Part shown: in pieces, positions 12,201-27,200 of the stretch | Layout: every line of letters starts with the position of its first letter | Position numbering within the stretch: the first letter of the stretch is position 1 | Assembly: GCF_030269925.1 (NCBI RefSeq) | Contig: NC_085108.1 | Location: 3,534,001 to 3,598,000 of the forward strand | DNA: 64,000 bases | Direction of reading: 5' to 3' | From: Bombyx mori | Lineage: Eukaryota; Arthropoda; Insecta; Lepidoptera; Bombycidae | The notes under the pieces: model-generated | Databases searched by the model: none | What the model was told of the DNA's origin: nothing | What the model saw: only the letters and a program-made list of their open reading frames with translations | Made by a program: the position numbers and the translations under genes

Positions 12201-15200
12201 TTATTTAGGCGTCTTTACGTATATCTAATTTCTGTCGTGAAACTGTAATGCCTTTCGATTTTAAGGGCATGTGTAAAAACTGAGACATAATTATAATTTG
12301 CGTAATTACTGGTGGTAGGACCTCTTGTGAGTCCGCACGGGTAGGTACCACCGCCCCACCTATTTCTGCCGTGAAACAGCAATGCGTTTCGGTTTGAAGG
12401 GTGGGGCAGCCGTTATAACTATACTGAGACCTTAGAACTTATATCTCAAGGTGTGTGGCGCATTTACGTTGTAAATGTCTATGGGCTCCAGTAACCACTT
12501 AACACCAGGTGCGCTGTGAGCTCGTCCACACATCTAAGCAATAAAAAAAAAATAGTAGTAAAAACTCGTGTGCCAAGTTAGGTGGCCACATTTATGTTCT
12601 TAATCTCTATGGTCTCCGGTAACCATAACACCAGGCGGGCCGTGAGCCCTTCATCATCCTATGAAAAAAAAACGATCACAATCCACTTCTTCAATCTCTA
12701 GTTGTGTTCCGTTCTTCGCTTCACATAGAACTGCATTCTCTTGTTCTCTATGTAAAGCTTTTTAGTCGTTTCGACTGTGTCTAGAATTTTCCAGAACATT
12801 CAAAAGATTTTCAAGTTGTTTCCATATCAGTTTTAGCTTAATGACGACAGATGGCGTTACTCGTGCCAGCATAACAACACCATGATATTATAGCCTTGCC
12901 CTAGTGCCGTATTCATATTAGTAATGTGTTAATTAAGCTACACAGAAACGCGCTAAGGATTTAAATAAATGAAAATGTCAGTGAAGGAATTTCACCTTCT
13001 CTTTCATAATAACTGTCATCTAAACTGGAGATGACAGTGATCATGAGATCTGCACCATACGGTCCATGCCACCCATGATCGAACACAGTGGAAGAACATC
13101 ACATGTGGTCGGGATCCTCAGTAGTAAGGGAACGATATAGAAGAAGAAAACTGGATATTCCCCAATTATTTTGGGTAAGACGGTCCAATTTCTAAAATGA
13201 ACTGATAATTCAGTCCCCCAGAGCCAAATCACTTTCCAAAACTTATTTCTAGTTTGTTTTCTATTTAATACAGACCCAAATTTAAAAACAATTGCAGCTT
13301 AGAGGGACTGAGACAGAGAGAATATACTAGACTTTATTGTACACCAAAACACAATTAACATTCGAAAACTATCAACAGGTAGGTAGGTGTAATTGCACAA
13401 AATTTAGTATACAGGGGATTTCGGGGGCGATAAATCGATCTAGCTACGATTTATTTTCACAAAATGTTGTTTTATTCGTGTTTTCAATAATCAACTCTTC
13501 CCGACATCTACTGGCGAATAATAATACTATTTTTCTTAATTGAGGGCAACTAACCGCTTTAAAGACACAAAAAGATGGTGTTATAAAAAAAAAACGAGCA
13601 AAGCTTAGTCATCATCTAGTTAACAATATCCAGAGTAATCTATCAAGATCGACCAAGCCATTACTGAATCTACAGTTATTAATTTCTTGTTTTCTTTGGG
13701 TATTAATTAATTTCAGGCCTATTATGTTCTTTGAGAATTCTCGGTTTTGAACTACTGGTGATAAGGCGTACCACGTCAGACGACATTCTGCGTGGAGAGC
13801 TCATACTGGGCGTCGTAACGTGAACAGATATCCAATGAGGTGGACCGATGACCTGGTCTAAATAGTTAATAAGGATCGGAAGGAAAAGGATACTTTTAGG
13901 TACCCCAAGCACCGGTCACAGTCCTCGCCGAACCCGTCGCTTGCGACGAAGGACTCGGCGAGTAAATTAACCCACAGACACAGCCCACTGAGTTTCTCGC
14001 CGAATCTTCTCAATGGGTCGCATTCCGGTCCAGTGGTAGATTCTGCGAAGCGCTACCCTGTCTAGAGCCAGTGTTAGCAACAACTCCAGTTTGTGCCCCA
14101 AGAGCTCACCTACACGCTAGGGCAACACTGAAACAGCCTCTCAAGGCTATCAGCATAGGTAGGAATTAAAATAAGGAAAAAAATGGGATGCATACGAAAA
14201 GACCTACTCAACATTGAGTGGACGCAGGTTGAAGAAAAGAACAGAGGAGAGTGTTATGAGAATACGTAAAAAAGAAATCGAATGTACCGTTGAGCAATGC
14301 AATAAATTAATTTAAATGAAGCTCTAATCGGAGCTTTTCGTTAAAATCGTTAACGCGTTATATTTCGCAAAAGCTAACGATACGATTCGGGACGCTAACG
14401 ATGCAATCGATTAGATTAGAAAGCTGAGATATGATTTAGCTTTGTGCAAACTTTCTCGGGATTAATCTATCGGGGTGCAAGGGGTAGATTGGCCAGACCA
14501 CGACCCACCTAGTTAAGTGGCTGACGGATTCCAAAAATACATAGCCTAAGTCGAGTCGAGCTCTCAAGACTACTGTACAATATCTAACCCATCCTCAAAT
14601 CAGAATGTCATTTAGCAAATCTATATCCTAATGAAAGTCGTTTGCTACACATATTAAAGACCACAATTGCAATTTTTTTACAGTCAAAATACTAAAGAAA
14701 CCATTTCCCTGGTTATTATCCTTCATTTTTTATTCCATTTATATCGCATATAATTCATCTATAATAATCGACAAAATTTGTCGATTATTATCAAAGCCGG
14801 CAATGTGACTTTTGGACAATTATTGGTAAATCAGAAAAACGAATTATTGACTTTGTATTCCATTGGCAGTCACAAAACTCTTCTGAACGACATCTTAGAT
14901 AAATAACAGGTTAAGTATTAACCTTTATTTAATGCAGGTTTTGAACCGTATTCTTTGAAGGAGACGATTATATTCAAATCAATCTGTATTGACATATCAA
15001 TAAAAAAATGTTGTCCAAATGCACAGATTGCCACCTTTGATAATAGACGACTCAAATACCTCTTTTTCGAAATCGATTTTAAGTCAATTATGTAGCGCTT
15101 TTCGATAATCATGTAATAATAAGATGGAGCCATCTCGCTATCTTCAGGCGTTATTCAATTATGAACCCTTCCGAGTTTCATATAGGCTTCTAATTACTTT

Positions 15201-18200
15201 TTGCCGTGTCAGGGAATTTTGCGTATCTCTCTCTCTTTAGGTAAAACAGGCTTGTTGACAAAAAATTTACGAGTCATTTTGGCGAGCGTACGACAAATTA
15301 AGTTTGTTTTATGTCGATCGATTTAAGTTTTTTAATTGCTCATGCGGGTATTATTACGCTACCGGAGTCCATAGACATCATGATTTTTTTTTATTGCTTT
15401 GTTGGGAGGACGAGCTCACCGCCCACCTGGTGTTGAGTGGTTACTGGAGCCCATAGACATCTACAACGTAAATGCGCCACCCACCTTGAGATATAAGTTT
15501 TAAGGTCTCAAGTATAGTTACACCGGCTACCTCACCCTTCGAACCGAAACGCATTACTGCTTCAAGGCAGAAATAGGCAGGGTGGTGGTACCTACCCGCG
15601 CGGACTCACAAGAAGTCCTACCACCAGTAAAAAATGTCTATATCCGCCTTTACTTGCCTTTAAAGCCGCATGACTGCGTCGTGGCAGAAAAATGCAGGGT
15701 ATTGATACCTACTTGCGCTTAAAGGCGCTCCATACGCTAATGCCGGTCAAAAACCAGTATAATTAACATAGTATGGCAGTTACATGGGTCATTTACAAGC
15801 TTTTTGTTGAAAAAAAAGATCTATGGTGTCGTGGGCACCGGATAGGAACGAAGTTCCTTATTATAAAAATATTAAATTTAAGTTCTATTCGAGGTATAAA
15901 GAAAATAAAACTAGAGGTTTCGCAAAAACTCACGGTCATTCAGTAACGTGCGAACTTATTGTGGTACACTTCATTCACGGTTGTTTGCATAAGAGTTAGT
16001 GTATTGCGCAAACGAACGCTCTGAGATCGTGGTCAATGAATGATAAAAAAAATTCTTATTTTACAAGTTACAAAGTTAAGTCGTACACTGTTTGAATTAC
16101 TAATAAAAATCTTACGTTACGGACGTTTTTTCCCGATTAGGGTACCCCTCCGCATCGTCCCATAAGGAACTTCATTCCAAAATTGAACGTATAAATGCAT
16201 TACGGTTGTGCTAGTCCAATTAGAGAAATTAGAATTGAGTAATCTATATATTAATACGTGAGCAAAAGCTTTTTATCCCTTTTCACGAAAATTGCGCGGA
16301 CGGAGGAGTATGAAATTTTCCACACTTATAGAGAATATAGAGAAGAAGTGCACAATGCAATTTTTTTTTAAATAATGCATAAAAGATACATTAAATCAAT
16401 AAAGAAAACATTACACACACTACATACCATGTATTTGACGCACACACGCATGCATACTATTTATTGTCAAACTTTTGTTCTTGACGTCTGTGCTCAAATT
16501 GAGAATAGATTAAATATTGTTTGTCTTTGTTAATATTTTTTATAGAGTAGCCTTGGCGAAATTTGTGATTATAGAAGTATAAAATACAATCATAATAGTG
16601 TACAAACTTACAATTCCAATTAATTATAGTCTAATTTCGACTACTGCGGGACCTCTAGTTAATAATTATTATGTCTTTCTCGCTTTTGATTAAAACTTTG
16701 TCGCGTAATAACAAACAATAAATTATCGTCAATTTAAAAAGCATCTCTCCAGTCTCTGAAGGACCACAAATCCCATTGCAGAAAGTATAATATTTTTAAA
16801 ATGATATTGCGACAAAGCCTCTCAATTTGATCATTAAAATGGGATTGTTTTCATTTCTATAAACATAGGAACGCGGTCCGTCCCATTGAGACCAATTTGT
16901 GTTGAAGCAAGGATTATAAATGTCTGAAAAGTTTGGTGTGATTCTCGAGAGAAAAGCGTTTTTATATGCTTCCTTTGCATCGTTATATTTTGATGATGAA
17001 TCGTTAGTTCGTCAGTGAATTTCAGAGAAGTTTATTTAGACTCTTTCATTATTTATGATTTTGATGTGAAACATCTATAGCCGCACGTAAAACCGATTTC
17101 TGGCGTGGCGACGCGTCGCCATGCGCAATCGACTGTGCGATTCTCTCCCACTCGATCCGACGTTAAGCCATCTCTCTCGCTACACTGAGCTCGGATACCT
17201 ATAGTGTACACGTACGTACGTACTGTATACAATGTTGTTTACTACAGTACACATAACCTGTGTTTTATTTGAAAACAAATTATTTTTTCGTAATATTTTA
17301 TTTTATCATTATGACATATTTAGTTCCTATCACAATCTGTTCTTTTCTGCATATTACTTTTACAAAATAATATCGATGTTTCACATCTGCCAGGCGTCCC
17401 GTGACGGCTCACATTTTTTTCGCTACCTATTCGCTGGTGGCCTAAGAGGCTAATTCAACTACGCCCGGACGGGTAGGTGAGCTCACGGGCTCAGCCTGAA
17501 AGAATTTGCTAACACTAGCTTTAGCAAGAGCAGTGCTTCGCAGAATCTATCACGGAATTGGAATCGCGACCCACTGAGAAGATCCGGCGAGAAACTCAGT
17601 GAGCTGTGTCTGTGGATAAGTTTTTGATTTACGCTGATAAAGATTCACATTATGGCCTGTGGTTGTCTTACTGGTGGTAGGACCTCGTGTGAGTCCGCAC
17701 GGGTAGGTACCACCACTGCGCCTATTTCTGCCCCGTAAAGCAGTAATACGTTTCGGCTTGAAGGGCGGAGCAGCCATTGTAACTATACTGAGACCTTACA
17801 ACTTAATGTGAGATCGCCCATCCATCTAAACCAAAAAAAAAGTATATTAGCATTAATAACGACGGTTATGTTAATAAAAATCAATTTTGATAGTCCGTTT
17901 TCTAGAAAAAAAAGGTTTCTCGCAGACCTACTTATGACATACAATTAATCTTAAAACCGTGCTTTATAGAACTTAATTGGCTACCGGCACTTCTTTTATA
18001 ACTTGGCCCACCCGCTAATACCTTGGCTAAGTAATACATTTAAATTTCTCATTGATGGTGCTTCATTTTGTACTTAATTCCTTCATTACTTTGTATTCTA
18101 AATTTATTATTTTCACCGTTAGTGGCATAGGCATAAAGTGGTAACTGTTTGAATCGCTTAGAGGAAATTTAAAGTGTGTTTTAGCCGTAATATATGCATG

Positions 18201-21200
18201 TACTATACGTTAGAGATAATAGATATACAGCAGTATAGATTGCCACGTATTTGACTAGATATCTAAATCATTCATGTAGCAACACTGCACCAATGCCTCA
18301 GACATATTGCAAATTGTCAATTGTCAAACTGTTGATCAATGTAAATGTAACCTTTAGGCCAAGTCTTGAGTATTTTTATTCGGTTTGTTATAATTTCCCC
18401 ACTGTATTATTGATGAATTTATATAGAGGCACGTAATATGCGGGCGGTGGGAGGGATCTTACACTGTCACTTGATTTTGCACTATGTCACTAATTTCACT
18501 GACAAGAATCAATCTATCGAACGAAAAACACTCACATATCTATATATTAATATATATTAATGATATTAATACGTGAAGCAAAAACTTTGTACCCATTTTT
18601 ACGAAAATTGTGCAGACGGAGGAGTATGAAATTTCCCACATTTATAATTTATTCACAGAACGAGTGCAGAATGCTAATATTTATTTTTTATTATGAATAT
18701 AAAATTTAATATATTAAAACAATTAAAAAAAATTTAACACACACTAACATGTGTTTGACACACACAGACTGATACTCTTTTGTGTATTGTAAAAGTCTGC
18801 TCAAGACCAGCCTTTGTCAATGTAAAATAAATAAAATGAACTGTTTTTTTAAGATTTTTTAAAGATTTTGTATTAACATTTCAAGATTTTGTATTAATAA
18901 CACTTCATATGGAATTTAATTCTAAAATAAAATTTATTATTATTATATTAGAAGTATGATAGTCTTTGATAATAGAATCATAATAATGTTAAAATGTTCA
19001 ATTAATTATAGTCGAATTTCGACTACTTGGGGACCACTAGTCAATAACAGAATTATTGCAACTGTCAGTAATGGGTTCGTTCGTTGTATGGGGGGGTAGA
19101 AGTAAGGAGCAGCATCGATTTTAAAAACAATGCCTTAAACTACCACATTTCACTTAAATCCAGCACACTTGACTATTTTTAAAACTGCTATATTCATTTC
19201 CACTTCCTACCACTACCGCTGTTTTGGTGAGTCCTCCAACAATAACTTGCTGTTTAGAGGTGAACACTTTTTCAACAAGATAATCCTCCTTACCTCTACC
19301 CTTTATAGTTCGTTGATAGAGTCTATTTTGCCCTTGGAAGGTCGCATGCGTCAGTAGTGCGCAGTGATTTCCAAAAAAGATTTTGACATTAACAGCAAAC
19401 ACGTAAATTTAAATATCTGAATCCGCGGCGTCTATTTTAGGTAATTAGACTAAAAACAGTACCATCTAATCTCCTCCTGTTGGTGTGGAACACGAGTAAG
19501 AGATTCATCAGATAATGACCAACAACGCTCATTCAGTATTATATCAAGACGCTGCGATCACCAACCGACCTTGGCAGGACCTGGTTGGACCTTGGTACTT
19601 GGACCTTAGTAGCTGATAGCTATCGTATCCTACCCATTTATGGCACAACTCAAAAGAATAGAAGAAACGCAGATGATACTTCTTAAGTATTCACAACGAC
19701 ATCACAACATTGGACGATCAATAAGACTGGTTAATTTAAGACTGGAGTACTTTGGGAATGTTCTTTCCAATCTACCTAATGGTAAAAAGACTTTCCTGTC
19801 AAAATTTGAGGCAAGTGGAGACTCACCCAAAAAGGCACCAGGCCCTTTTCTTTGTCGGCAGCGATAGCTTCCTCCAGCTTAGCACCTCGCATGCTCTGCC
19901 CTTCATCAGACTCGATGTACCTCATCCGAACCAAGCCTGAGCGAGAAAAAAACGTTAGAATTGCTTCATAAATGTCTCCATCAAATTTATTTTATTAATA
20001 TTTTTGAAGTGAAAACTTCTTTAGAATCGTTGTGATTTCAAACCGGATGCAACGGAAAAAACGACAGGTAAGAGACACAAATACAAAGAATGAGACAGAA
20101 ATATACATACTATTTAATACAGCGCCATCTGTGAGATTTTTTAATAGGGCGCTACCTTGCAATTATTTACTAATGATAAAATTTTACATATACTTAAGAC
20201 GTTTAGGATAATTGTATTTTAATTTTGGAAGGTTTCACTTCTACCACGTGTGAATTGCACACATTTTGTTTTTTTTACATGACTGTTTTCTATATTTCTC
20301 TACGTCAAAAACGCCTGATAGTTGCTCTACTTTTTGCATCAGAAAAAGATAATTACGTTAAAATTCAGATAGATCGTTGTATAAGGGCTCACCAATTAAA
20401 CCGGCCTTCTCGACAGAAGAATGCGCCTGATCCGAACAGTAGCAGATGAGATGTCCCAACAGCTCTGCCGCTTGAAGCTCTGGATTGAGCTTGGAAAGCT
20501 CCATCAAAGCCCTGGTGCGAGCTGCCAGTAGACTGACCAGAGTCGCTTCGCTTGCCGTAGTCTATTTGAATAGATCAAAGTCTCGCATCGTAAAAAACTC
20601 TCTCAACCCATCTAGACTCTTTTTTTTGTCAGGAGGAAATCACCGGACTTTTGTCCTCCACAGGGGATGGAGGGCGGAGCATGTCGAAGTCGAACCGACT
20701 AAAACCTCCTGTCACTCAACAACCAGCATCCAAACCTCGCATGAGACAGAACCCATGAAAAGTCCAAGAGGCGAAAGTGAAGCATTTAGTGCGGAGCACA
20801 TGACCCATCTAGACTTTAACTGGTGGTAGGACCTCTTGTGAGTCCGCGCGGGCAGGTACCACCGCCCTGCCTATTTCTGCCGTGAAGCAGTAATGCGTTT
20901 CGGTTTGAAGGGTGGGGCAGCCGTTGTAACTATACTGAGATCTTAGAACTTATATCTCAAGGTGGGTGGCGCATTTATGTTATAGATGTCTGTGGGCTCC
21001 AGTAACCACTTAACACTAGGTGGGCTGTGAGCTCGTCCACCCATCTAAGCAATAAATAAATAAACTGATTTAATGTTCCACGCGGCATTGCTACCGGCAA
21101 TCGAATTCATGGACGTCGCAAAATGAATACCACCACTAAATTTCTAAGAAACATACCTGGATAACTCCGCCGCCCGGGCTATCGTTCTTCTCATTTAAGA

Positions 21201-24200
21201 AGCACTCCGGCAATCCCAGGAGTTTGCCCAGCCAGTTCATCGCTATAGTCTCCAATTCAGTACCGGCCGGAGAAGATGCCTAGTGTATATTAATCAAAAG
21301 CATTCCTTTTAAACCTTTGAAGTATAAAAAATAATAGTTTAAAAAAAAATAAAAAAATACGCTTTTATAATCCGAAAATCCAACGAAAATAAATTTTAAT
21401 AAATTTGAATTACAAATAGTGTAAGAAAAAATGATTTGATGTATTTTCTATTTTTTAGTTTTTTTGGATTTTCTATAAAAGCGTAATAAAAGCGTATTTT
21501 GTTAGTTTTTTTAAACTGTTATTTATTTTTCATTTTTTAGTTGAACATCATTATTTTTCATTTTTTTTTTAAATATTCAATTGTTTTCGATCCTTAATAA
21601 GTATTCCAAATTTCGAGTTAATCCAACGTTTTGAAGGGGGTCAAAATCATGTTCAAAGATTCTGTTACATACTAACATACATACGTGTGAAGCTAATAAA
21701 AGCGTATTAAAAAAATGTGGTCAAACAGACCTCAGCAATAGACATCGGTCTTTTCAAGAGCACAATTCACTGCATATTGCAAATAAATCCATAATTAAAA
21801 CTTGGTTAGCAGAACAATATGCACAACGCTGCCGATAACTCCAAGCCAAGATGCACCCTCTAATTCCATGTAGTCACAATCACGTCTGCCCTGGTAATGC
21901 AATATGCAAAGGCAAAAAATCTTCTCCATAGTTAAACCTGCTCAACGTTTTTCACTTACGTTCCTTTCCTAATATAGTGGGTAGCCCTCATAGAACACAA
22001 GATATTTGATAGATTCCTTAATATCGCTATAGAAATTTTCAAAAGATTTTTGGAATTGTTAGAAGACATTGGGACTATCAGTCTACCAAGCGATTTCGTT
22101 AATAATGAAAGACCTTCGCTTTCACGTGAAGCTCCAAACATAATTAATTCTGCCTAGGTTAAACTTAGCTAGACATCCGAAAAAGGCTCCCTTCCATCTG
22201 CCGGGAACGTGATATGAGCTTCTTCGGACACATCATGTGGTCTCCCAGACATGAATTAGAGAAGCTCATAATTACGGGTCGCATAGAGGGCAAGCGCGCC
22301 GTGGGCAGAACACCAGCCACATGGTGAGATCTAGCAACAGAAGCACTTGGTGGTAGTCTGTACCATGCAGTCCATGCCACCCATGATCGAGCACATTGGA
22401 AGTATGTCGCATGTGGTCGCGATCCTCAGTATTGAGGGAACGATATAGAAGAAGTAGGTTAAACTTACCCAGGTAAAGCAGAGGACGTTCAGAGCGCTCG
22501 ATAACATGTCCCCCATAATTGAAGGATATGATGTCAGAGCCGGAAAGTACGCATGCATGTGCGGACTCTGCCAATGGACCAGCTGTGTGAAAGACAATAA
22601 AAGTTGACATGGCAATTGCTTAAAGTTGCGAATTGACAAAGCTTAATGTCGATTCTGGCGGGTACCGATTTTACTAATGAAATACGTACTCAACAAATGT
22701 TCACGATTGACTTCCACGGTGAAGGAATAACATCGTGTAATAAAAATCAAACCCGCAAAATTATAATTTGCGTAATTACTGGTGGTAGGACCTCTTGTGA
22801 GTCCGCTAGGGTAGGTACCACCACCTTGTCTATTTCTGCCGTAAATCAGTAATTGGCGCATTTACGTTGTAGATGTCTATGGGCTCCGGTAACCACTTAA
22901 CGCCAGGTGGGCGGTAAGCTCGTCCACCCATCTAAGCAATAAAAACTCACCCCGGGCATGATGTGTTGGTCTACGTCTTTGAAAATATCATCCCACTTCT
23001 CGGGTTTTTCTGGAGCTTCGGTCGGCAACAGCTTGTGGAGGTAGCCAGGCTGGACCCCCGGGTAGACGCGGCGGTCCCTGATGTTCTCCAAATAGTCCGC
23101 AATGTAGTCCACCATCTCTTTTGCTGTACAGGAACGGTATAACGAAAATCACCAGATATTTTTTCCATTGAATAAATAAATCACACACGATCATTTGGCC
23201 AGGGCCGGATTTAAACTTAATGCCGCTCCTGGGCACCGGAAAAAAATCCGCCCCAATACCGGAATTTTAGCTAAACTTAAAGCTTATATATTTTATTTTT
23301 CAAAATTAAAATAACTAATTTATTGCGGAAACATTATCATAAGTCATATATTCCAAAAACATAAATGAATATTCGTTAAAAAAATTTGCCTAAAGGTTAT
23401 TATATGTCTTAATTATTATAATGCAACAAAAAAAAAAACTAATTAAATTTCTTTAATTACAGAAAATAGAAAAATTGATTATTATTTTAAATCTCCAAGG
23501 AAATAAATTGATTAAATCATTTTGTAGCATAAAGTGACAAAATTATAATTCACAAATAATGGATGAAATAAATTTCTTGAATTATCAATTAAAAAGAAAA
23601 TTATTAATTATTAGAATTAATTAATTATATAGGGCAATCTTGATAAGATTAAAAAAATATTTTTACTTTCAAAAATTTGCGGCCCTGGGCACTCGCCGCG
23701 ATTGCTTTTAGTGTAAATCCACCACTGCATTTGGCTCTATAGTCGTATTTTTAATTAGACGAAGCCAGCTGACAGTAGCTAATGTCACTTTTTAAAATAA
23801 TGTTGCCATATTTAAAGTAATAGTGATGCATTCAGTTCTCGTTCAATCACATGAATGAACAATGAGCGTGAAGAGTTCAAACTATAAAAGAATATTATTT
23901 CTATTTTACAATAAAATTGTAGCAAAGTGCTCCAATATATGTTACTAGTAGTATGTAACTACAATCAGGTTTTTTTTAATTTTCATTAACTACCTTGTAA
24001 TTGTTATATTTTATACATCTATAGTTTCAACTATATTATGATGTATTGAAAATAGAACAGTCTTACAAGTTTCCTCGCAATGTTTTCCTTAATGTTTAAA
24101 ACACTCGGTATTCAACCATATCCAGTATAGGTAGCCAACCAACCAACCATATCCAGTAGGTATTCAGTATAGGTAAATACTATAGGAACAAAATCCTCGA

Positions 24201-27200
24201 AAATTCGTTAGTATGTACAAAGCACGTCTAAAATTCGAACCCCGTACCCGATATCGGCAGCTCGGCACGCTAACTATTCACTAGACATCATATCATCATC
24301 ATTATCCTGCCCTTCTCCCAGTCACCTGGGGTCGGCGCAACATATTTTCTCCTTCCATACTCTTCTATCATATACCATTTCTTCGCTCACTCCCCTCCTA
24401 CCCATATCGTCTTTCACACAATCCATCCATTTCTTCTTAGGTCTACCTCTTCCTCTAAATCCTTCACCATTCATAGTTAACACTCTCTTAACAACCTCAT
24501 TTTCATTTCGTCTACTATTCACTAGACAATCGAGGCAATTTCATTAATTCAGGAGTTTTTTCAATCATTCACTTTGTCACAACACTATTTTTATTTCATC
24601 AAAAACTGACAACACTGTAAAGTCAGTCAGTTGACTTCGTCTAATAAAAAATCCGACTATAAACTAGGATTTCCTGAACTGATACTGAGACACTGATAAA
24701 CATTAAAATCACACATTTTTTTTTATTAGATTGGATAACTTACTAAAAAATACTTGGAGATTATTAATACCGAATTGTTTCGCCACCATAACACACCAAT
24801 AGTTTTGATCACAATTACACCATATTAGGAATTTCTTGAGTAGGACATCTTGGGTATATATTTATCTCGGAATTAAATGTTCGGAATTAAATAAAAATAA
24901 CAATTTTGTTTTTCCTGTGATGTGTTCCCTGTCGGACGGATTCCTTTTGTTTGTTTTAAGTTTATTTTATACAAAAGTTTTGTTCTTTTATTTCTCGATT
25001 AAGACACTACGAAGTATGCCGGGTCAGCTAGTCTGTTCATAAAATATTTATAACTACTGATACCATGCACCCCACGCTTTTTTTACAATAAAATCATTTT
25101 TTCTTACATTATTTTTAATTCAAATTTATTTTCCATTTTTTAGTTGGATTTTCTATAAAAGCGTATTTTGTTAGTATTTTTAAAATATTATTTATTTTTC
25201 ATTGTTTAGTTGTATTTCAATTTTTTCATTTTTTTTAAATATTTAATTATCATCGGTCCTTAATAGGTATACCAAATTTCGCGTTAATCCGACGTTTGGA
25301 AGGGGATCAAAACCATGTTCAAAGATTCCGTTACATACTAACATACATACGTCTGAAGCTAATAAAAGCGTATTACCAAGGAAACACAGGTTGTAAAATT
25401 GTAGACCCAGATATCAATTTATCCATTAGGCCCAGATCTTTCGGACCTTAATTAACGGGAATAGAGTCGATAATACGACAGATCTAATTAAATGATACCA
25501 CAGTTCTATGATTATGCTGGTCAGGTATGTAGCTGATTTTGATTGATTCAGAGATAAAATTAACCAATGCTCATTTATTATAGCCTATTCCCAGAGCCGC
25601 AAAGGAGGTATAAGCGTCCTCACCATTTCAGCAGCATATGAATCATTAGCTAAAGTGGGAAAGGTGCAACAGTGCTATGCAAATAGTACCTTGACCTCAT
25701 GTCTAGCGGCTTGGACGCTTTGCTGTCCATGGGCTACGGTAATGTAGGCACAGCTTCATAAGAACCATAATAAAGTTTTAAGACGACTTAAAATCATGTT
25801 TTTTGTTATTATTAGAACGAAATTTAAAAAATGTTACTTTATCGTAATCTCGATTGTTTTTTTTATTTATTGCTTAGTTGAACGAGGACCAGCTCACGGC
25901 CTACCTGGTGTTAAGTGGTTACCGGAACCCATAGACATCTACAACGTAAATACTGCCACCCACTATGAGATATAAGATCTAAGGTCTCCATTTTTTTTTA
26001 GAGGCTACCCCACCCTTCGAATCGAAACGCATTACTGCTTCATGGCAGAAATAGGCAGGGCGGTGGTACCTACCCGTGCGGACTCACAAGACCGCTAGTA
26101 AAGTTAGAATATGGTGTATAAATTAACTCGTATTAATTTATTTATCGCTACTGTAAAATTAACTAAACAGAAAGAGTATAGTTAAATTCTCGAAGGTGAC
26201 TTGTAGATGGAGTAAATTACGCTACTGTAAAATTAACTAAACAGAAAGAGTATAGTTAAATTCTCGAAGGTGACTTGTAGATGGAGTAAATTACGCTACT
26301 GTAAAATTAACTAAACAGAAAGAGTATAGTTAAATTCTCGAAGGTGACTTGTAGATGGAGTAAATTACGCTACTGTAAAATTAACTAAACAGAAAGAGTA
26401 TAGTTAAATTCTCGAAGGTGATGGAGTAAATTTATAATTAAAAAAACTGAAACGAACTTAACATGGATAGTAAAGTTATTATAAATAATAACGTTAGATG
26501 GCTTGTTAATTTCGCCACCTTTTGACAACAGGTCGAAATATCAATTGCACAACAGCTGCCCCACCGTCCAAATCGGAAGGCGTGACTGCTTCGCGGCAGG
26601 AATAGGCAGGACTTCGCTACCTACCCGAGCTGGTGAACAAGTACCTTCCACAATCGGGTCATGTGGTTTATAGCACCACGCAGCAATTCTCTAAATTCGA
26701 TTTGTATCGATTTTCCAATCGATTTTCGTATCTGACTAACAGTTAAGACAGAAAAAACAGTCGTCCAACACACTCCTTTCTTATCGAGTGTAACGAATCT
26801 ATTTTCTAGCTTCTTTGTGTTTAAGAGCGGAGTCGGCTTTGTATCAAACACTTCATGCGAATCGATTCTCGAACTCATCAGCGATTGTAATTTAAAAAAA
26901 AAGTCTTATCCACATACTCGTTTCATTGTTTGTTTTGCGCGGAAAATAAATTACAATGATATGTAATATATGTGTGTACATATGTTTTTTTCTACGGAAA
27001 CTTCAGACTATATAGTTCCGCATTAACGAATTTACAAAAGTGACTTTATATATTTAGTGTAACTAGAGGTCCCGCAGTAGTCGAAATTCGACTATAATTA
27101 ATTGGAATTGTAAGTTTGTACACTATTATGATTATATTTTATATACTTCTATAATCACAAATTTCGCCAAGACTACACTATAAAAAATATTAAGAAAGAC

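Noticed and set aside
20485..20829. 114-codon plus-strand ORF
   Set aside because: Antisense to Hdc exon 6 and then into intron; no motif.
26146..26433. CRISPR-like array
   Set aside because: The units repeat entirely with no unique spacers, in an animal genome; it is a minisatellite.
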